64,000 nucleotides of DNA, taken from NCBI GenBank assembly GCA_039583875.1, contig CM077167.1:147515010-147579009 (forward strand), written 5' to 3'. The position numbers were made by a program, and so were the translations under genes. The notes beneath the pieces were generated by a model. It was not told where the DNA came from. It was given only the letters and a program-made list of their open reading frames with translations, and made no database searches. Shown one piece after another: positions 43,401 through 55,015 of the stretch (positions are counted from its first letter, which is position 1; each line of letters begins with the position of its first letter). The DNA comes from Platanthera guangdongensis (taxonomy: Eukaryota; Streptophyta; Magnoliopsida; Asparagales; Orchidaceae).

Positions 43401-46400
43401 TTATTCTAAGTTTATCATACCTAATTTAATTTTGAACCTATTGAATTTTGTTTCATCTAAGGGCTTAGTATACATGTCAGCTAGTTGATTATCTGTATTT
43501 ATATATTCTAGTGAAATATCTCCTTTTTCCACATGTTCTCTTAGAAAATGGTATTTGATTTCTATATGCTTAGTCCTACTATGAGAGACAGGATTGTTTG
43601 CAATAGAAATAGCACTAGTAGAATCACAAAATAGAGGTGTTCTACTTACTTGTATACCATAGTCTTCTAGCTGATGTTGTATCCATAGAAGTTGAGCACA
43701 ACAACTTCCTGCAGCAACATATTCTAATTCTACTGTGGAGATAGCCACACTTGTTTGTTTCTTGCTACTCCATGATATCAATCTTCCACCTAGGAATTGA
43801 CAGGTACCAGTTGTACTTTTCCTATCTTCCTTGTAGCCTGCAAAATCTGCATCTGAATAACCTGTCAGTTCAAAGTCTCCATTCCTAGGGTACCAAAGGC
43901 CTAGATAAGGAGTGCCCTTTAGATATCTCAGAATTCTTTTGACTGCTGTCAAATGAGATTCTTTAGGGCAAGCTTGGTACCTAGCACAGACACATGTAGC
44001 ATACATGATATCTGGTCTACTTGCAGTCAAATACAATAGGGAGCCAACTATCCCTCTATACAAAGTCTCATCTACAGGTTTCCCTGCATCATCTTTGCTA
44101 AGAGACATACTTGACCCCATAGGAGTTTTCATGGTGCTGGATGATTCCATACCATACTTCCTTATCAATTCTAGGGTGAACTTAGATTGGCATATGGATA
44201 AACCATTCTCAGTCTGTCTAACTTGGAGACCCAAGAAGAACTTAAGTTTCCCCATACTGCTCATTTCAAATTGTCCTTGCATTAGTTTTGCAAACTTTTT
44301 GCAAAGACTACTTTCCGTAGACCCAAATATGATGTCATCTACATATATTTGGACTAGTATGATCTTGCCTCTGGATTCCCTAAGGAATAGAGTCTTGTCT
44401 ATTTTCCCCCTTGTGAATTTATTCTCAATGAGGAAACTAGACAGAGTTTCATACCAAGCCCTAGGGGCTTGTTTTAACCCATACAAAGCCTTCCTAAGTC
44501 TATAGACATAATTAGGTTCAGTAGAATCAACAAAACCTGATGGCTGTTCCACATAGACTTCTTCCTTCAGATTACCATTCAGAAAGGCTGACTTAACATC
44601 CATTTGGTATACTTTAAACCCTTGATAGGTTGCATAGGCCAAGAACATCCTTATAGCTTCCAGTCTGGCTACTGGAGCAAAGGTTTGATCAAAGTCAATA
44701 CCTTCTTCCTGCCTATATCCCTTGGCAACCAGTCTAGCTTTGTTCTTTATAATCACTCCATGTTCATCCATCTTGTTCCTAAAGATCCACTTAGTTCCAA
44801 TTATGTTGTGGTCTTTTGATTTAGGAACAAGCTCCCAGACATTGCATCTTTTGAACTGGTTCATCTCCTCTTGCATAGCCTCAATCCAATGAGGGTCTAG
44901 GATGGCTTCTTCAAATTTCTTTGGCTCTACTTGTGATAGAAAACTGGAGTAGAGTACTGAACTTAGATTTCTGCTACTTGTTTGTACCCCTTGACTTAGA
45001 TCACCAATAATTTGATTGGCTGGATGATCTTTTAGATGTCTATTAGCTGGAGGCAGCCTGTCTTCAGGTTGTACTCCTTCAGCTTCTTCACCTTGCTGCA
45101 CTCCTTGGTCTTCTTCTACATCAGGTGTATCTAGTACTCCCCCTGGACAACAGCCACTATCATCTACATGATGACTTGCAGTAGATCCTTCTTCAATAGT
45201 GAGCTTGTCCATCTTCTTAGTCACACCTGTGGAGCTGCAAATACTTCTAGACAATTCATTGTTAATGAGTCTATCTTCATCAAATACTACATGTACTGAC
45301 TCTTCTACAACTTGAGTAGTCAAGTTGTAGACCCTATAAGCCTTACTGTTGTTGCTGTATCCAACAAAGATCCCCTCTTGGGATTTGGTAGCAAACTTGG
45401 TCAAGTAAGACTTTCCATTGTTAAGTATATATCATTTACAACCAAAGATCCTGAAATAGGATAGATTTGGTTTTCTGCCTTTCACAATCTCATAGGGGGT
45501 CTTATTGTGGCTCTTGGTGATAGTAGCCCTATTAATTACATGGCATGCAGTGTTTACTACCTCAGCCCAGAAATATTCTGGGAGAGATGAGTCACTTAAT
45601 AGGGTTCTACCAGCCTCAATCAAGGTTCTATTTTTCCTTTCAGCAATGCCATTTTGCTGAGGTGTTCTTGGTGAAGAAAATTCCTGAAATATCCCAAACT
45701 CTTCACATAGCTTTGTCATACTATCAGACTGGAATTCAGTACCATGGTCACTTCTTATTTTGACCACTGTACTGTCTAACTCATTTTGAATTTGTTTGAC
45801 AAAACTATAAAAGATACTAGGTGTTTCAGATTTCTGTCTAAGGAAGAACACCCAGGAAAACCTTGAGTAGTCATCTACAACCACAAATGTGTAGACCTTC
45901 CTACCTAGGCTGTGAACTGGCATAGGACCAAAGAGATCCATATGCAAGAGGTATAAGCACCTCACAACATCTTTGTTCTCAATGCTATTAAAGGGGGATC
46001 TAGTCTGTTTGCCCTTTTGACAAGCTGAGCATATCCCATCTTTAATACACTTAACCTGAGGACCATTCCTCACTAACTCTTTGCTATAGAGTTGGCCAAT
46101 TGTCTTGTAGTTAAGATGGACTAGTCTCTTGTGCCATTTGACACAATGAGAGACTTTCTCATCAGCTACAAGACACACTGGAGAAACATTGTTCTCACAT
46201 ATAATGTCTAGACAATAGACATTTCTCTTTCTGTAACCAGTCAGAATCATCTCTTGATCATTTGATCTCTTGATATGACAACCATCTTTGATAAATGAGA
46301 TGTCATATCCTAAATCACTCAGCTGACTTATACTAATAAGGTTATGTTTCAAACCTTTAACATAAGCCACTTGAGTAATTGTTATAAGGTTGCTAGAAAT

Positions 46401-46568
46401 GTTACCAAAACCTTTGATGATTCCTTTCTCAGAACCACCAAAGGTGACTTTAGGACCATCCTTGATTGGTGTGTAGTCCTTTAGCAATCCCCTAGTTCCA
46501 GTCATGTGCCTGGAACATTCACTGTCCAAGTACCATATTGGGGCATGGCCACTTGGACTCACCTGCAA
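43401..46568 (-). pseudogene. pol: S3 Pol: protease, integrase, RT, RNase H
   Basis: Same frame as gag. Protease motif 'WYLDSECSRHMTG' has Glu where the active-site Gly belongs. The GAG-pre-integrase finger ('CVKWHKRLVHLNYKTIG', 'CSACQKGKQTRSPF') and integrase core ('LHMDLFGPMPV', 'IRSDHGTEF', 'QQNGIAERKNRT') follow. One TGA at 45429-45431, in 'FGCK*YILNNG', breaks the frame. RT has '[27 protein letters not shown]' and YVDD at 44333-44344; RNase H ends '[16 protein letters not shown]', and the stop is at 43401. Length and spacing are normal for a Sirevirus Pol. Confidence 0.9.
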
Positions 46569-46583
46569 AACAGATTAGTTAAC
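46563..46583 (-). promoter_or_regulatory. Candidate splice acceptor/donor at the S3 gag/protease boundary
   Basis: On the minus strand GTTAAC, the in-frame stop TAA (46577-46575), a T-rich stretch and TTGCAG (46568-46563) are followed at once by GTGAGT. The layout matches S1 and S4. TTGCAG|GTGAGT joins acceptor-like and donor-like sequences back to back. Confidence 0.5.
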
Positions 46584-48584
46584 CTTAGAACCCAAAGAAT
46601 TCTTGGGTCCTTGGTGCTGGTTAGTTTGCCTCTTAACAAAACTACCTGTAGCTTTTCTAGCAGGCAGATTGCTACTCACCTTGGCACTTGAATTGTGCCA
46701 ACAGTCCATGGCAAAGTGGCCTACCTTGCCACAACACCAACACTCAAATCTGTTGTACCTTTGCTTAGGTACAACCCTGACTGTTCTATCTACAGCAGAC
46801 TTATTGAGTACTGGGGCTTTGCCCTTAGACTTGGACTTTACAGTCCTAGCAGGTTTTGTAAATCCTAATCCATTTTTACCCTTTTGATGTACAAATGCAT
46901 CTATCAAAGGTAGAACAGACTTTGGTTTAGAAAACCTTGCAACTATGTCTCTCTCTTTCTAAAGACTAATCTCTAGATTTCTGATTTGATCATTTTTAAA
47001 TGTTATAGTCCCCATCTGAATAACAGTTATGATCTTCAACCTGGCTATTTCATTTAGTTTTTGATCAATCATCTTATCAAAATCTGTTGCAACCACTTTG
47101 AGATTAGCAATCTCCTTAGCCCGACTCTTGGTCAAGGATTTGCTTTTCTTCAAAGCTTACAACACTACTCTATATTCATCAATCAATTGATGAATATCTC
47201 CTTCAGATTCAGATTCACTCTCATCACTTGATGCTGATGAATCTGATTCTGATCCAGCACTAGAAATTGAACTTGAAGAATAATTTTGTACCTGACTAGG
47301 TCCAGGCTGATCCTGGATTTTGTCTCCTTCTGACAAGGCCATCAGTCCCTGACACCGATTGTCCTCTTGCTCATATATTGAGTTCATTAATTGGATGAAC
47401 CCATCTTCTTCTTCTTCAGCAAACAGTCCAATGTAAGCTTCAGCTTCTGAATCTGATTCTGAAGATGACATATCAAACAGACTTTTGTCCTTCTTTGCAA
47501 CAAAGGACCTTTCCTTTTTCCCTTTGATTTGAGTCTTCTTCTTATCAGTTGACTCTTTCCTCTTCTCAGGATAGTCAGCAAAAACATGTCCTTGTTTGTT
47601 ACAACAATAACAGACTATCTTGGAAGATGTAGTTCTACTTGACTTGGGCTTTTTCCTGTCATTCTTTGATGACTTCTGTGAAGTGGATGGCTTAGACCTC
47701 CACTGTTTCTTCTTTACAAACTTCTGAAAAAGTCTTGTGAAAGCTGCAAAGTCCTCATCACTTTCACTGCCTTCAGAATTCCTGCGTTCTGACTCATCTG
47801 TCTCAGTCTCAGCAACTTTTGGAGGTGGAGATGGAGACTTACTTTTATATTTCCTAGTGGCTTCTGTCTTGAAAGCCACAGCTCTTTCTTTATGCTCTAT
47901 TCTGGTAGTCTTCTCCTCCTCTTTCCTAACCATTAGCTGCATTTCATAGGATAACAGCTTTCCAAACAATGTTGGAGGAGGAATATCTGCTAACTTGGCC
48001 ATTTCCCTTATGACACAAATCTTAGTATCCCAATCTTTAGTTAGGGATCTCAAGAACTTATCATTCAGCTTATAATTGCTGAATTCTCTTCCATAGGACA
48101 TCAACTCATTGACAATCCTATAGAATTTCTTGTAGCATTCTGTTATACTATCAGACCTGCCTTGCCTGAAACTTTCATACTCCTGATTAAGTAAAGACTT
48201 TCTGTCCTGTCTAACTTCTTCAGAGCCCTCCATGTACACTATCAGTGTGTCCCACATTTCCTTTGATGTTTTACAGTGAATCAAGTTCTGGAATGTGGCA
48301 TCATCTATTGCACTCACAATAATATTCTGAGCCCTCTTGTCCATAGTGGCCAGAATAATTTCATCTTTTGTCATCTCTGAAAAGTCCTTAGGAGTTCTCT
48401 GATTTGCATGCAGGACTGATACTTTCATAGGCACATATGACCCTTCTTTGACTGTGATATAGATTCTAGGGTCAGAGGCTTCCATAAATAGTCTAACCCT
48501 TTCTTTCCAGATGCCAAAGATCTCTTTTCTGCAAATTGACAACTTCATGGATCCAAGTTCTTTATGATTCTCTGTTGAACCCAT
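46575..48584 (-). pseudogene. gag: S3 Gag with two zinc knuckles
   Basis: ATG at 48584 opens 'MGSTENHKELGSMKLSICRKEIFGIWKERVRLFM'. The UBN2-type region includes 'TSKEMWDTLIVYMEGSEEVRQDRK'. A first zinc knuckle, 'CYCCNKQGHVFADY' (about 47610-47570), has Tyr for the last Cys. Acidic Ser-rich tracts follow, then a coiled-coil stretch ('LTKSRAKEIANLKVVATDFDKMIDQKLNEIARL', 47150-47000). A second knuckle, 'CWCCGKVGHFAMDC' (about 46745-46705), is intact. In-frame stops are at 47157 (TAA) and 46956 (TAG); the final TAA at 46575 coincides with the boundary signal shared with S1. Confidence 0.88.
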
Positions 48585-48675
48585 TTTCTTGATTTTCTTG
48601 TTTCTGCACTTGATTAAACTGAATCTGCCAACATGATCCTTTACTCAGACAGTTATGTCCTTTTTGAGGAACCTC

Positions 48676-48687
48676 GCTTTGATACCA
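48676..48687 (-). other. S3 primer binding site (initiator tRNA-Met type)
   Basis: The minus strand reads TGGTATCAAAGC, one base from the usual TGGTATCAGAGC, two bases inside the LTR end TTCTTTCA. Confidence 0.87.
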
Positions 48688-48689
48688 CT

Positions 48690-50258
48690 TGAAAGAAATT
48701 GTACCTAATCACCTAGAGGGGGGGGGGGGGGGTGAATAGGTGATCTTAATCTTTTTAAACTTTTAGGCAGATTTAATCACAGATTTCACAGCACATAAAA
48801 CAACAACCACAGAATCATACATACATAGAGTACACACAGTTTTATAGTGGTTTCCCAAGGTCTGGGTACATCCACTTTCCCCCTTCGCCTATCTAGTAGT
48901 GTACTAGATTTGGCCAAACTCCTCCACTATATCTCAGATCCTCAGATCTTACACTCAGAACCCCAAACAGGTTCCTACAGCTCAGAGTGATCTCACTCCT
49001 ACAACTCAGGCTCAACAGCCCTACCACTCAGTCTTCACAAAGACCTACACTCAGCCACAAGGCCTACACTCAGAGAAATGAATCTCCTACACTCAGGCAC
49101 ACAGGCCCTATCACTCAGCCTTTATAATTTCAGGCTTACAACTCAGATCCCTAAGGATCCTACAAGAAATTAAGAATACAATGTATATAACCTCAACTCA
49201 GAATAAGAGAGAAGAGTTGACAGGTTTCTTGATGAGTTCTTGGAAGAACTCTGCTGAGATCAACCTCCCTTGGCTTCCTTCAAAGCTTATTGAATGTAGA
49301 ACACAGTAGGGTTGATTCTCTATGCAGCTGATCTTCAATCACTGCTACTTAAGATTCAGATCTCAATCTGAAACCTTCTTCACAGCCTGGTTCAACAGCT
49401 GTCTTCTTGGAAGGAGCTCTCTCTCTCCAACTACTTAGATATTCACTTGAATTGATTCTTCAATGAATTGCTTGATCTTCTTCTTTGATTGTTGTTGATC
49501 ATCATCTTCTGTTGACAGAATAAGCCTTTATATAGGCTTTCTTCATGGTGACCGGCTGATCCGGTTCCTAACAGCTTTCTGACAGCTCTGACAGTTGCAG
49601 TAGACTAGCTGAAATGGCAGCTGTCAAGTCATCCAGTCACTTCTTGAATTCTCTGTAACTGTCTGAAAGTGTCGAGACAGTCAGTCTTTAAGTGTCGATA
49701 CTTATTGGCTAAGTGTCGACACAAGTTGACTAAGTGTCGACACTAGCCTTCATGGTGTCGACACTACTCCTTGTGTTGTAGAATCTGCATCTCGACACTG
49801 CTTCTTCAACATGTGTCGACACTGATATTGTGTGTCGACATAACTCCTTGTTCTTTAGTACTTAGTTGAATTCTTGTAAGTGTCGACACAACTCCTTTGT
49901 GTCGACACATCTTCTTGCGTTGATACTCGCTGAATGTCGACACATCTTCTTAGTGTCGAAACTTGCCTTCTGTGTTGATACTTGCTGAGTGTCGCCACAT
50001 TTTCTTAGTGTCGACACTTGTACTTAGACTTCATTAAAATTTGTTGAGTGTCGACACAGCTCCTTGTGTCGACACTTTCTTCATGTGTTGAGACTTTTGC
50101 TGTGTGTCGACACTGATCCTTTGTGTCAACACATTCTTCATTGAGTTGAGACTTTGGCTGAGTGTCGACACATGTCCTTTGTGTCGACACTTGTACTTAG
50201 AATTTGTTGAACTTTTGCTGAGTGTCGACACAGCCTCCAAGTGTCGACACTTTCTGAC
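48690..50258 (-). repeat. S3 5' LTR, first 334 bases missing
   Basis: Nearly identical to 38668-40229 of the 3' LTR, including the array (49670-50258) and a longer G-run (about 48717-48732). Identity stops after TTTCTGAC at 50258, where S4 RT sequence begins. The TG start and upstream part of the LTR are gone, so its promoter region may be incomplete. Confidence 0.9.
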
Positions 50259-52090
50259 AATAATTCCATTCTCATCCAACTTATTTCTGTAAATCCATTT
50301 GGTTCCTATCACATTATGTCCTTTAGGTCTGGGAACCAGTTTCCAAATGTTGCATCTTTTGAATTGGTTCAGCTCTTCCTGCATAGCACCAATCCAGAAT
50401 GAGTCTAGGATTGCCTCTTCAAACTTCTTTGGTTCTATTTGTAACAGAAAACTTGAACACAATGCTGTGTTCAAACTCTTGCTCCTATTCATCACACCAT
50501 GACTTGCATCACCAATAATTTGATGAGCTGGATGATCTCTTAAGTGTCTTAAGGCTAATGGTAGTCTTTGTTTAACTTGTTGATCTTCTAAGTCTTCAGC
50601 TGACTGATCTACATTTTCAGCTTGTAGGTCTTGAGCTCCCCCTGTACAGTATCCATCATCTTCAGTCACTTGGCTTGCTGAATTATCTTCCCTGATGGTC
50701 AGATTGTTCATCTTATCTTTTAAACCTGCAGGACTAGAAGAATTGCTTGGCAGCTCATAGTTAATTAATTTAGACTCATAAAAGACTACATGGACTGAAT
50801 CTTCTACAACTTGAGTAGTCAAGTTATAGATTCTATATGCCCTACTATTGTTACTATACCCAACAAATATCTGTTCTTGGGACTTGGCGGCAAACTTAGT
50901 CAAATGAGACTTTCCATTGTTTTTTACATAACACTTGCTACCAAAGATCTTAAAGTAGGGTAAGTTAGGTTTTGTGCCTTTTAGAATCTCATAGGGAGTC
51001 TTTTTGTGGCTTTTAGTGATTGAAGCTCTATTGAGAACATGACAAGCAGTATTTACTGTCTCAGCCCAGAAATATTCTGGGAGAGCAGTGTCATTCAACA
51101 AGGTTCTACTTGCCTCAATTAACGTTCTGTTCTTTCTTTCAGCAATTCCATTTTGCTGGGGAGTTCTAGGTGAGGAAAATTCTTGATGAATCCCAAGACC
51201 TTCACAGAACTTTGTCATGCATTCAGACTGAAACTCAGTCCCATGATCACTTCTGATCTTGACCACAGTACTATTAAATTCATTCTGAATTTGCTTGACA
51301 AAAGTCTGGAAGATATCTGGGGTTTCAAACTTTTTTCCTTAAAAAGAATACCCAAGCAAACCTAGAAAAATCATCTACCACAACAAGAGTATAGACTTTT
51401 TTACCTGGACTATGAATTGGCATATGACCAAATAGATCCATATGCAGGAGGTATAAACACCTCACTGAGTCCTTGGTATCAAGGCTTTGGAAGGAAGACC
51501 TTGTCTGCTTGCCCTTTTGACAAGCTGAGCAAATTCCCTCCCTAATGCACTTAACTTCTGAACCATTCCTTACCAACTCTTCAGTAAAGAGTCTACCTAT
51601 GGTATTATAGTTTAGATGAGCTAATCTCTTGCGCCATTTGACACAATGAGAAACTTTCTCAACTACAACTAGACATATAAGAGAGTCCTTTCTTTCACAC
51701 TAAAAGTCTAGACAGTAAACATTTCCTCTCCTAGTGCCAGTCAAGATAACTCCTTGATCACTTGACCCTCTAATTTGACACTCATCCTTAAGGAAAGAAA
51801 TGTCAAAGCAAAAATCACATAGTTGACTTATGCTTATAAGGTTATGTTTCAAACCTTTTACATAAGCTACTTGTGTGATAGTTACTATGTCATTTGTTAT
51901 CTTACCCAAACCTTTTGTTACTCCTTTTTCTGAGCCCCCAAAGGTCACTTTGGGACAATTCTGAATAGGAGTGTACTCTTTCAGCATGCTCCTTGTTCCA
52001 GTCATGTGCCTGGAACATCTACTGTCCAAGTACCATGTAGGGTTATGGCCACTTGGACTTACCTGCAACAAATATATCATCTAACGTTAG
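50259..52090 (-). pseudogene. pol: S4 protease, integrase and N-terminal RT, fused to the S3 LTR
   Basis: Starting after the boundary signal near 52063: 'VSPSGHNPTWYLDSRCSRHMTG' (protease, Gly replaced by Arg), 'HNLISISQLCDF', the integrase finger ('CSACQKGKQTRSSF'), the core ('LHMDLFGHMPI', then a frameshift near 51325), 'KIRSDHGTEFQSECM', 'QQNGIAERKNRT', and the RT connector to 'VIGTKWIYRNKLDENGIIV'. At 50258 the open frame continues without a stop into the S3 LTR array, giving a chimeric tail of Val-Ser-Thr-Leu and Cys-Arg-His repeats that is not a real protein end. The other half of RT is at 37374-38667. Confidence 0.87.
52063..52090 (-). promoter_or_regulatory. Candidate splice acceptor/donor at the S4 gag/protease boundary
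   Basis: Minus strand: CTAAC (52089-52085), stop TAG (52083-52081), a T-rich run and TTGCAG (52068-52063), then GTAAGT. CAG|GTAAGT is also a perfect donor consensus. Compare S1 and S3. Confidence 0.5.
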
Positions 52091-52170
52091 GACCCCAAAT
52101 TTGATTGGGTCCTAGGTGCGAGTTAGTTTTAAACTGAACATTCCTACCTGCAGTTCTTCTGACAGGTAAG
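52091..52170 (-). pseudogene. S4 Gag C-terminal remnant
   Basis: The minus strand encodes a stretch comparable with the end of S3 Gag ('LPVRRTAGRNVQFKTNSHLGPN' beside S3 'LPARKATGSFVKRQTNQHQGP'). It is cut at 52170 by L1; the rest of S4 gag is not in the window. Confidence 0.65.
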
Positions 52171-52335
52171 TGATGAATTGTAAATATATGTATTTTTTTG
52201 TACATTAATTTAGTCGTTTTCATTTATTTTCGTCATTTTTACATATTTTTGTTTAATAAATTGCTCCTTTTATTGTAAATATTTTGCTATCTTAATTTAT
52301 TTTATGTTTCAGATAATGGTCAAATATTGACCCGA

Positions 52336-52905
52336 CATGCCTGTGTCAGCAAAACCGACACACCCGTGTCATCTCCGATCGACGATCAAGACTCGCGCTC
52401 GATGAATTCTGCTCGACGTTCGTCGACACAACTGACACGCCCAGCATCACGCCCGTGACCAGGGGCGTGACTTCTCCAGCAAGCTCGACGAAAATTCCGC
52501 TCGACGATTGTTCGCCCGATGATCGGCGACCAACATGACATGCCCGTGGCAGCCAACACGACACGCCCGTGTCCATCCCGATCGACGATCAAGGCTTCCA
52601 GCTCGCCGAATCGCGCTCGACGTTCGTAGACCCACCCCGACACGCCTAGCGTCACGCCCGTGACCTAGGGCGCTCCCTTCTCCACCTGGCCGACAAGACG
52701 CTGCCGACAACATTTCGACGAACCCGCGCCTAGTTCTACCTCCCTGACACGCCCATAGTCACGCCCGTGACCTAGGGCGTGACCGTCGCGTGAACGACAC
52801 ATGTCCTGCCCGAAGTCAACCAAGCCGTCACCTCGCCGGATCAAATCATCAATAGTGTTGACACGCCCCCTGACACACCCGCGTCAGAGGGCGTGTCCCA
52901 TGAAA
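52336..52905. repeat. L1 left LTR array of GACACGCCCGTGTC and TCGACGAA motifs
   Basis: Repeated GACACGCCCGTGTC, GTCACGCCCGTGAC and CTCGACGA motifs over 570 bases. Both motif types also make up the G1 LTR arrays, read there as ACACGGGCGTGT and TCGACGA. Confidence 0.85.
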
Positions 52906-53716
52906 GTTTTTGCCTATAAATTCCAACCTTCTGCTTGTAATCCTATTCCACTTTTTGGGCCATTTTGCTAAGGTGTTATGCTACCTAGATGTATTCTAAA
53001 TGTTATGTAAGAGATTTTCTCCCCCCCTCTCTCTCTTATTTTCATTTTAGCTTTGTAATAATCTTTTAGTATTAATAAAAATTGTAGTTTTTCTCCGTTA
53101 TATGTCTTTGGAATGGATCTAAGCAACTTTCCCTTTAGCAATCTTATTTTTACTTGTTTTTCTTTTGTTTTGTTTTCGTTCTTTTTTATACGTGTGTGTG
53201 AGTGTATGAGTATGATTTTTTACTTTGATGTTTTCATTGTTTTACTTAGACTTGTTTAGATTAGGTTTTTATAGCTTTCTATTTCGTCCCTATAGATCCG
53301 TAAAAATGTCTTGAAAGTGATTTTCGTTTTTTCACTAACTTAGATTTTCATTTTTATGTTGCAAAACTTTTCTTCCTTTTTACTTTATTTGCACTTTTTT
53401 AGCGCTTTTATGGAGTTATAAGAATGATTATATAGTTGTTTTAATTTTTCGAGCATTTTAATTTTCATTTAAAACTTTTGTCCGTTTAATTTTTTCGTCT
53501 TCTTTTTATTCATTTCTACCGCATTCTAGCGGTAGACATGCAGTCGTTTTAATTTTTAGATAACTTAGTTTTTATTCATTTCTGTACGTGTGCGCATTTA
53601 TTTTCTCCTACTCGTTAAAAGTTAAATAATGCTTTGTTTTCAGTAGAGTGTGTGCGTTTTCAATTCAGTAGAGTGAGTTTGTTTAACTTTTCGTAGAGTG
53701 AGTGCATTTATTTTCT

Positions 53717-53962
53717 CCTACTCATTTGAGTAGGACCCGCATTTATTTTTCCCTACTCATTTGAGTAGGAATTGTGTGCGTGAGTTTACTTTCATGTCGA
53801 GTAGAGTGCGTGAGTTTTAATTTCTGTCGAGAGTGTGCGTGCGTTGCATTTATTTTGTCCGACTCATTTGAGTAGGAATCACTTTTATTTTCTCCAGCCC
53901 ACGCATATGTGCCGGGACTCGCACTTTACTGCTTTCATTTCAATCCTATTCGTTTGAGTAGG
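53717..53962. repeat. Four CCTACTCATTTGAGTAGG palindromes in L1 left LTR
   Basis: Near-perfect 18-bp palindromes at 53717-53734, 53752-53769, 53859-53876 and 53945-53962. The right LTR has matching copies at 59293, 59328, 59435 and 59521. They are short inverted repeats with a TT centre. Confidence 0.88.
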
Positions 53963-54997
53963 ACTTGCAATTTTCAGCTTTCCTTTACAGCTTTCCTTTA
54001 CCGCTTTCATTTACTGCTTTCCTTTTCTGCTTTATTTTCTACCTTTTCTCGCTGTCGTCCCCATTCCGATGAGTGGCTAACCGTTCTTAGCCCTTATTAT
54101 CGAAGAGCATTGAGACAAATAAAATAGCTTTAAATAATTAAAAGTCCTTATTTTCTAATTAATTAAAATTACTTAAGGTTTGACCGAGGTATACGACGCG
54201 TAGGACCGCATATCGATGTGTGAGCCCTATTTCCGTAGTCCATACACTAGCTATCCGAGAGGCCGTGCGTATGGACCGATCACCCCTTGGTAAAGAGAGT
54301 TCCGCACTAACCCTCGAGAGAGGAGGCGCGCCAACTCTACCGGATTGGGTTCCCCACCCAATAGCGGGGTTCTTAGCGTAATGCAGGCATTAAGAGGAAT
54401 CCTTCGTCGGATGAGAGCCCGGTCGAATAGTCTTAATGTTCAGGTGAGCGATAACCCTATAGCTAGGTGAGCTCATTTTAGTGGAACCTCCACGACCAAT
54501 TCTCCACCTTAATTAATTTGAAATTTAGGATCTCTTTTTATTAAAAGTGTTTTTTAGTTCAAATTCTATTAGATACGGTCGCGCTAAGCTCATCATCGGC
54601 TCCACCCTTTAATGCTTTCATTTTCTGTTTTCTGACTTTTTGCTTTTTTATATATATAAAAAATATCCCGACAAGATAATTATCGGTAAAATAATAGTCC
54701 CCTCCAAGTAAGAGTAGAAATAATCGAACCGACTCCGAGAACAATACGACCTCGATATTCCACCCCAGAATATCATGTACTAGACTCGATAGGTGCACTT
54801 GCCTTTTTTCGTTAAAACTCGATCTAAACCATTTTATATCCAAATAAATAAATCCGCGCACCCCGTTTTCTAAATAAAAACCACATCCGCTTTCCTTAAA
54901 TAAATCGCCCGGGGCGCCGCGGGAATTCTCAACAATTTTTGGAGTTTTAACCGCATCAAGTTTTCGGACCCGATGCAAAAATAATCAATCAAGCTTT

Positions 54998-55015
54998 TGG
55001 CGCCGTTGCCGGGGA
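54998..55015 (+). other. L1 primer binding site (tRNA-Asp type)
   Basis: TGGCGCCGTTGCCGGGGA is the primer site typical of Athila/Tat-lineage elements, complementary to plant tRNA-Asp. It places the non-coding L1 with gypsy relatives. Confidence 0.85.

Larger units (their letters stand above)
38668..50258 (-). mobile_element. Sirevirus S3, nested inside S4 reverse transcriptase
   Basis: Minus strand: truncated 5' LTR (50258-48690), primer site, a single-frame gag-pol of 1728 codons broken by only four stops, array, 3' ORF, polypurine tract, full 3' LTR (40563-38668). Both outer ends abut S4 RT coding sequence. LTR sequences differ at few positions, so it is the youngest element seen here. No target duplication is visible because the 5' junction lost 334 bases of LTR and about 50 bases of S4. 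Confidence 0.9.
52171..54992 (+). repeat. L1 left LTR (about 2.8 kb)
   Basis: Aligns with 57646-59836 for the first 2.2 kb. It contains an array of GACACGCCCGTGTC and TCGACGAA motifs (52336-52905), a C/T-rich stretch, four CCTACTCATTTGAGTAGG palindromes (53717-53962), and AT-rich sequence. No gene is seen; short open frames in the array are artefacts. The 3' end is placed before the primer site and may be off by about 15 bases. Confidence 0.82.
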
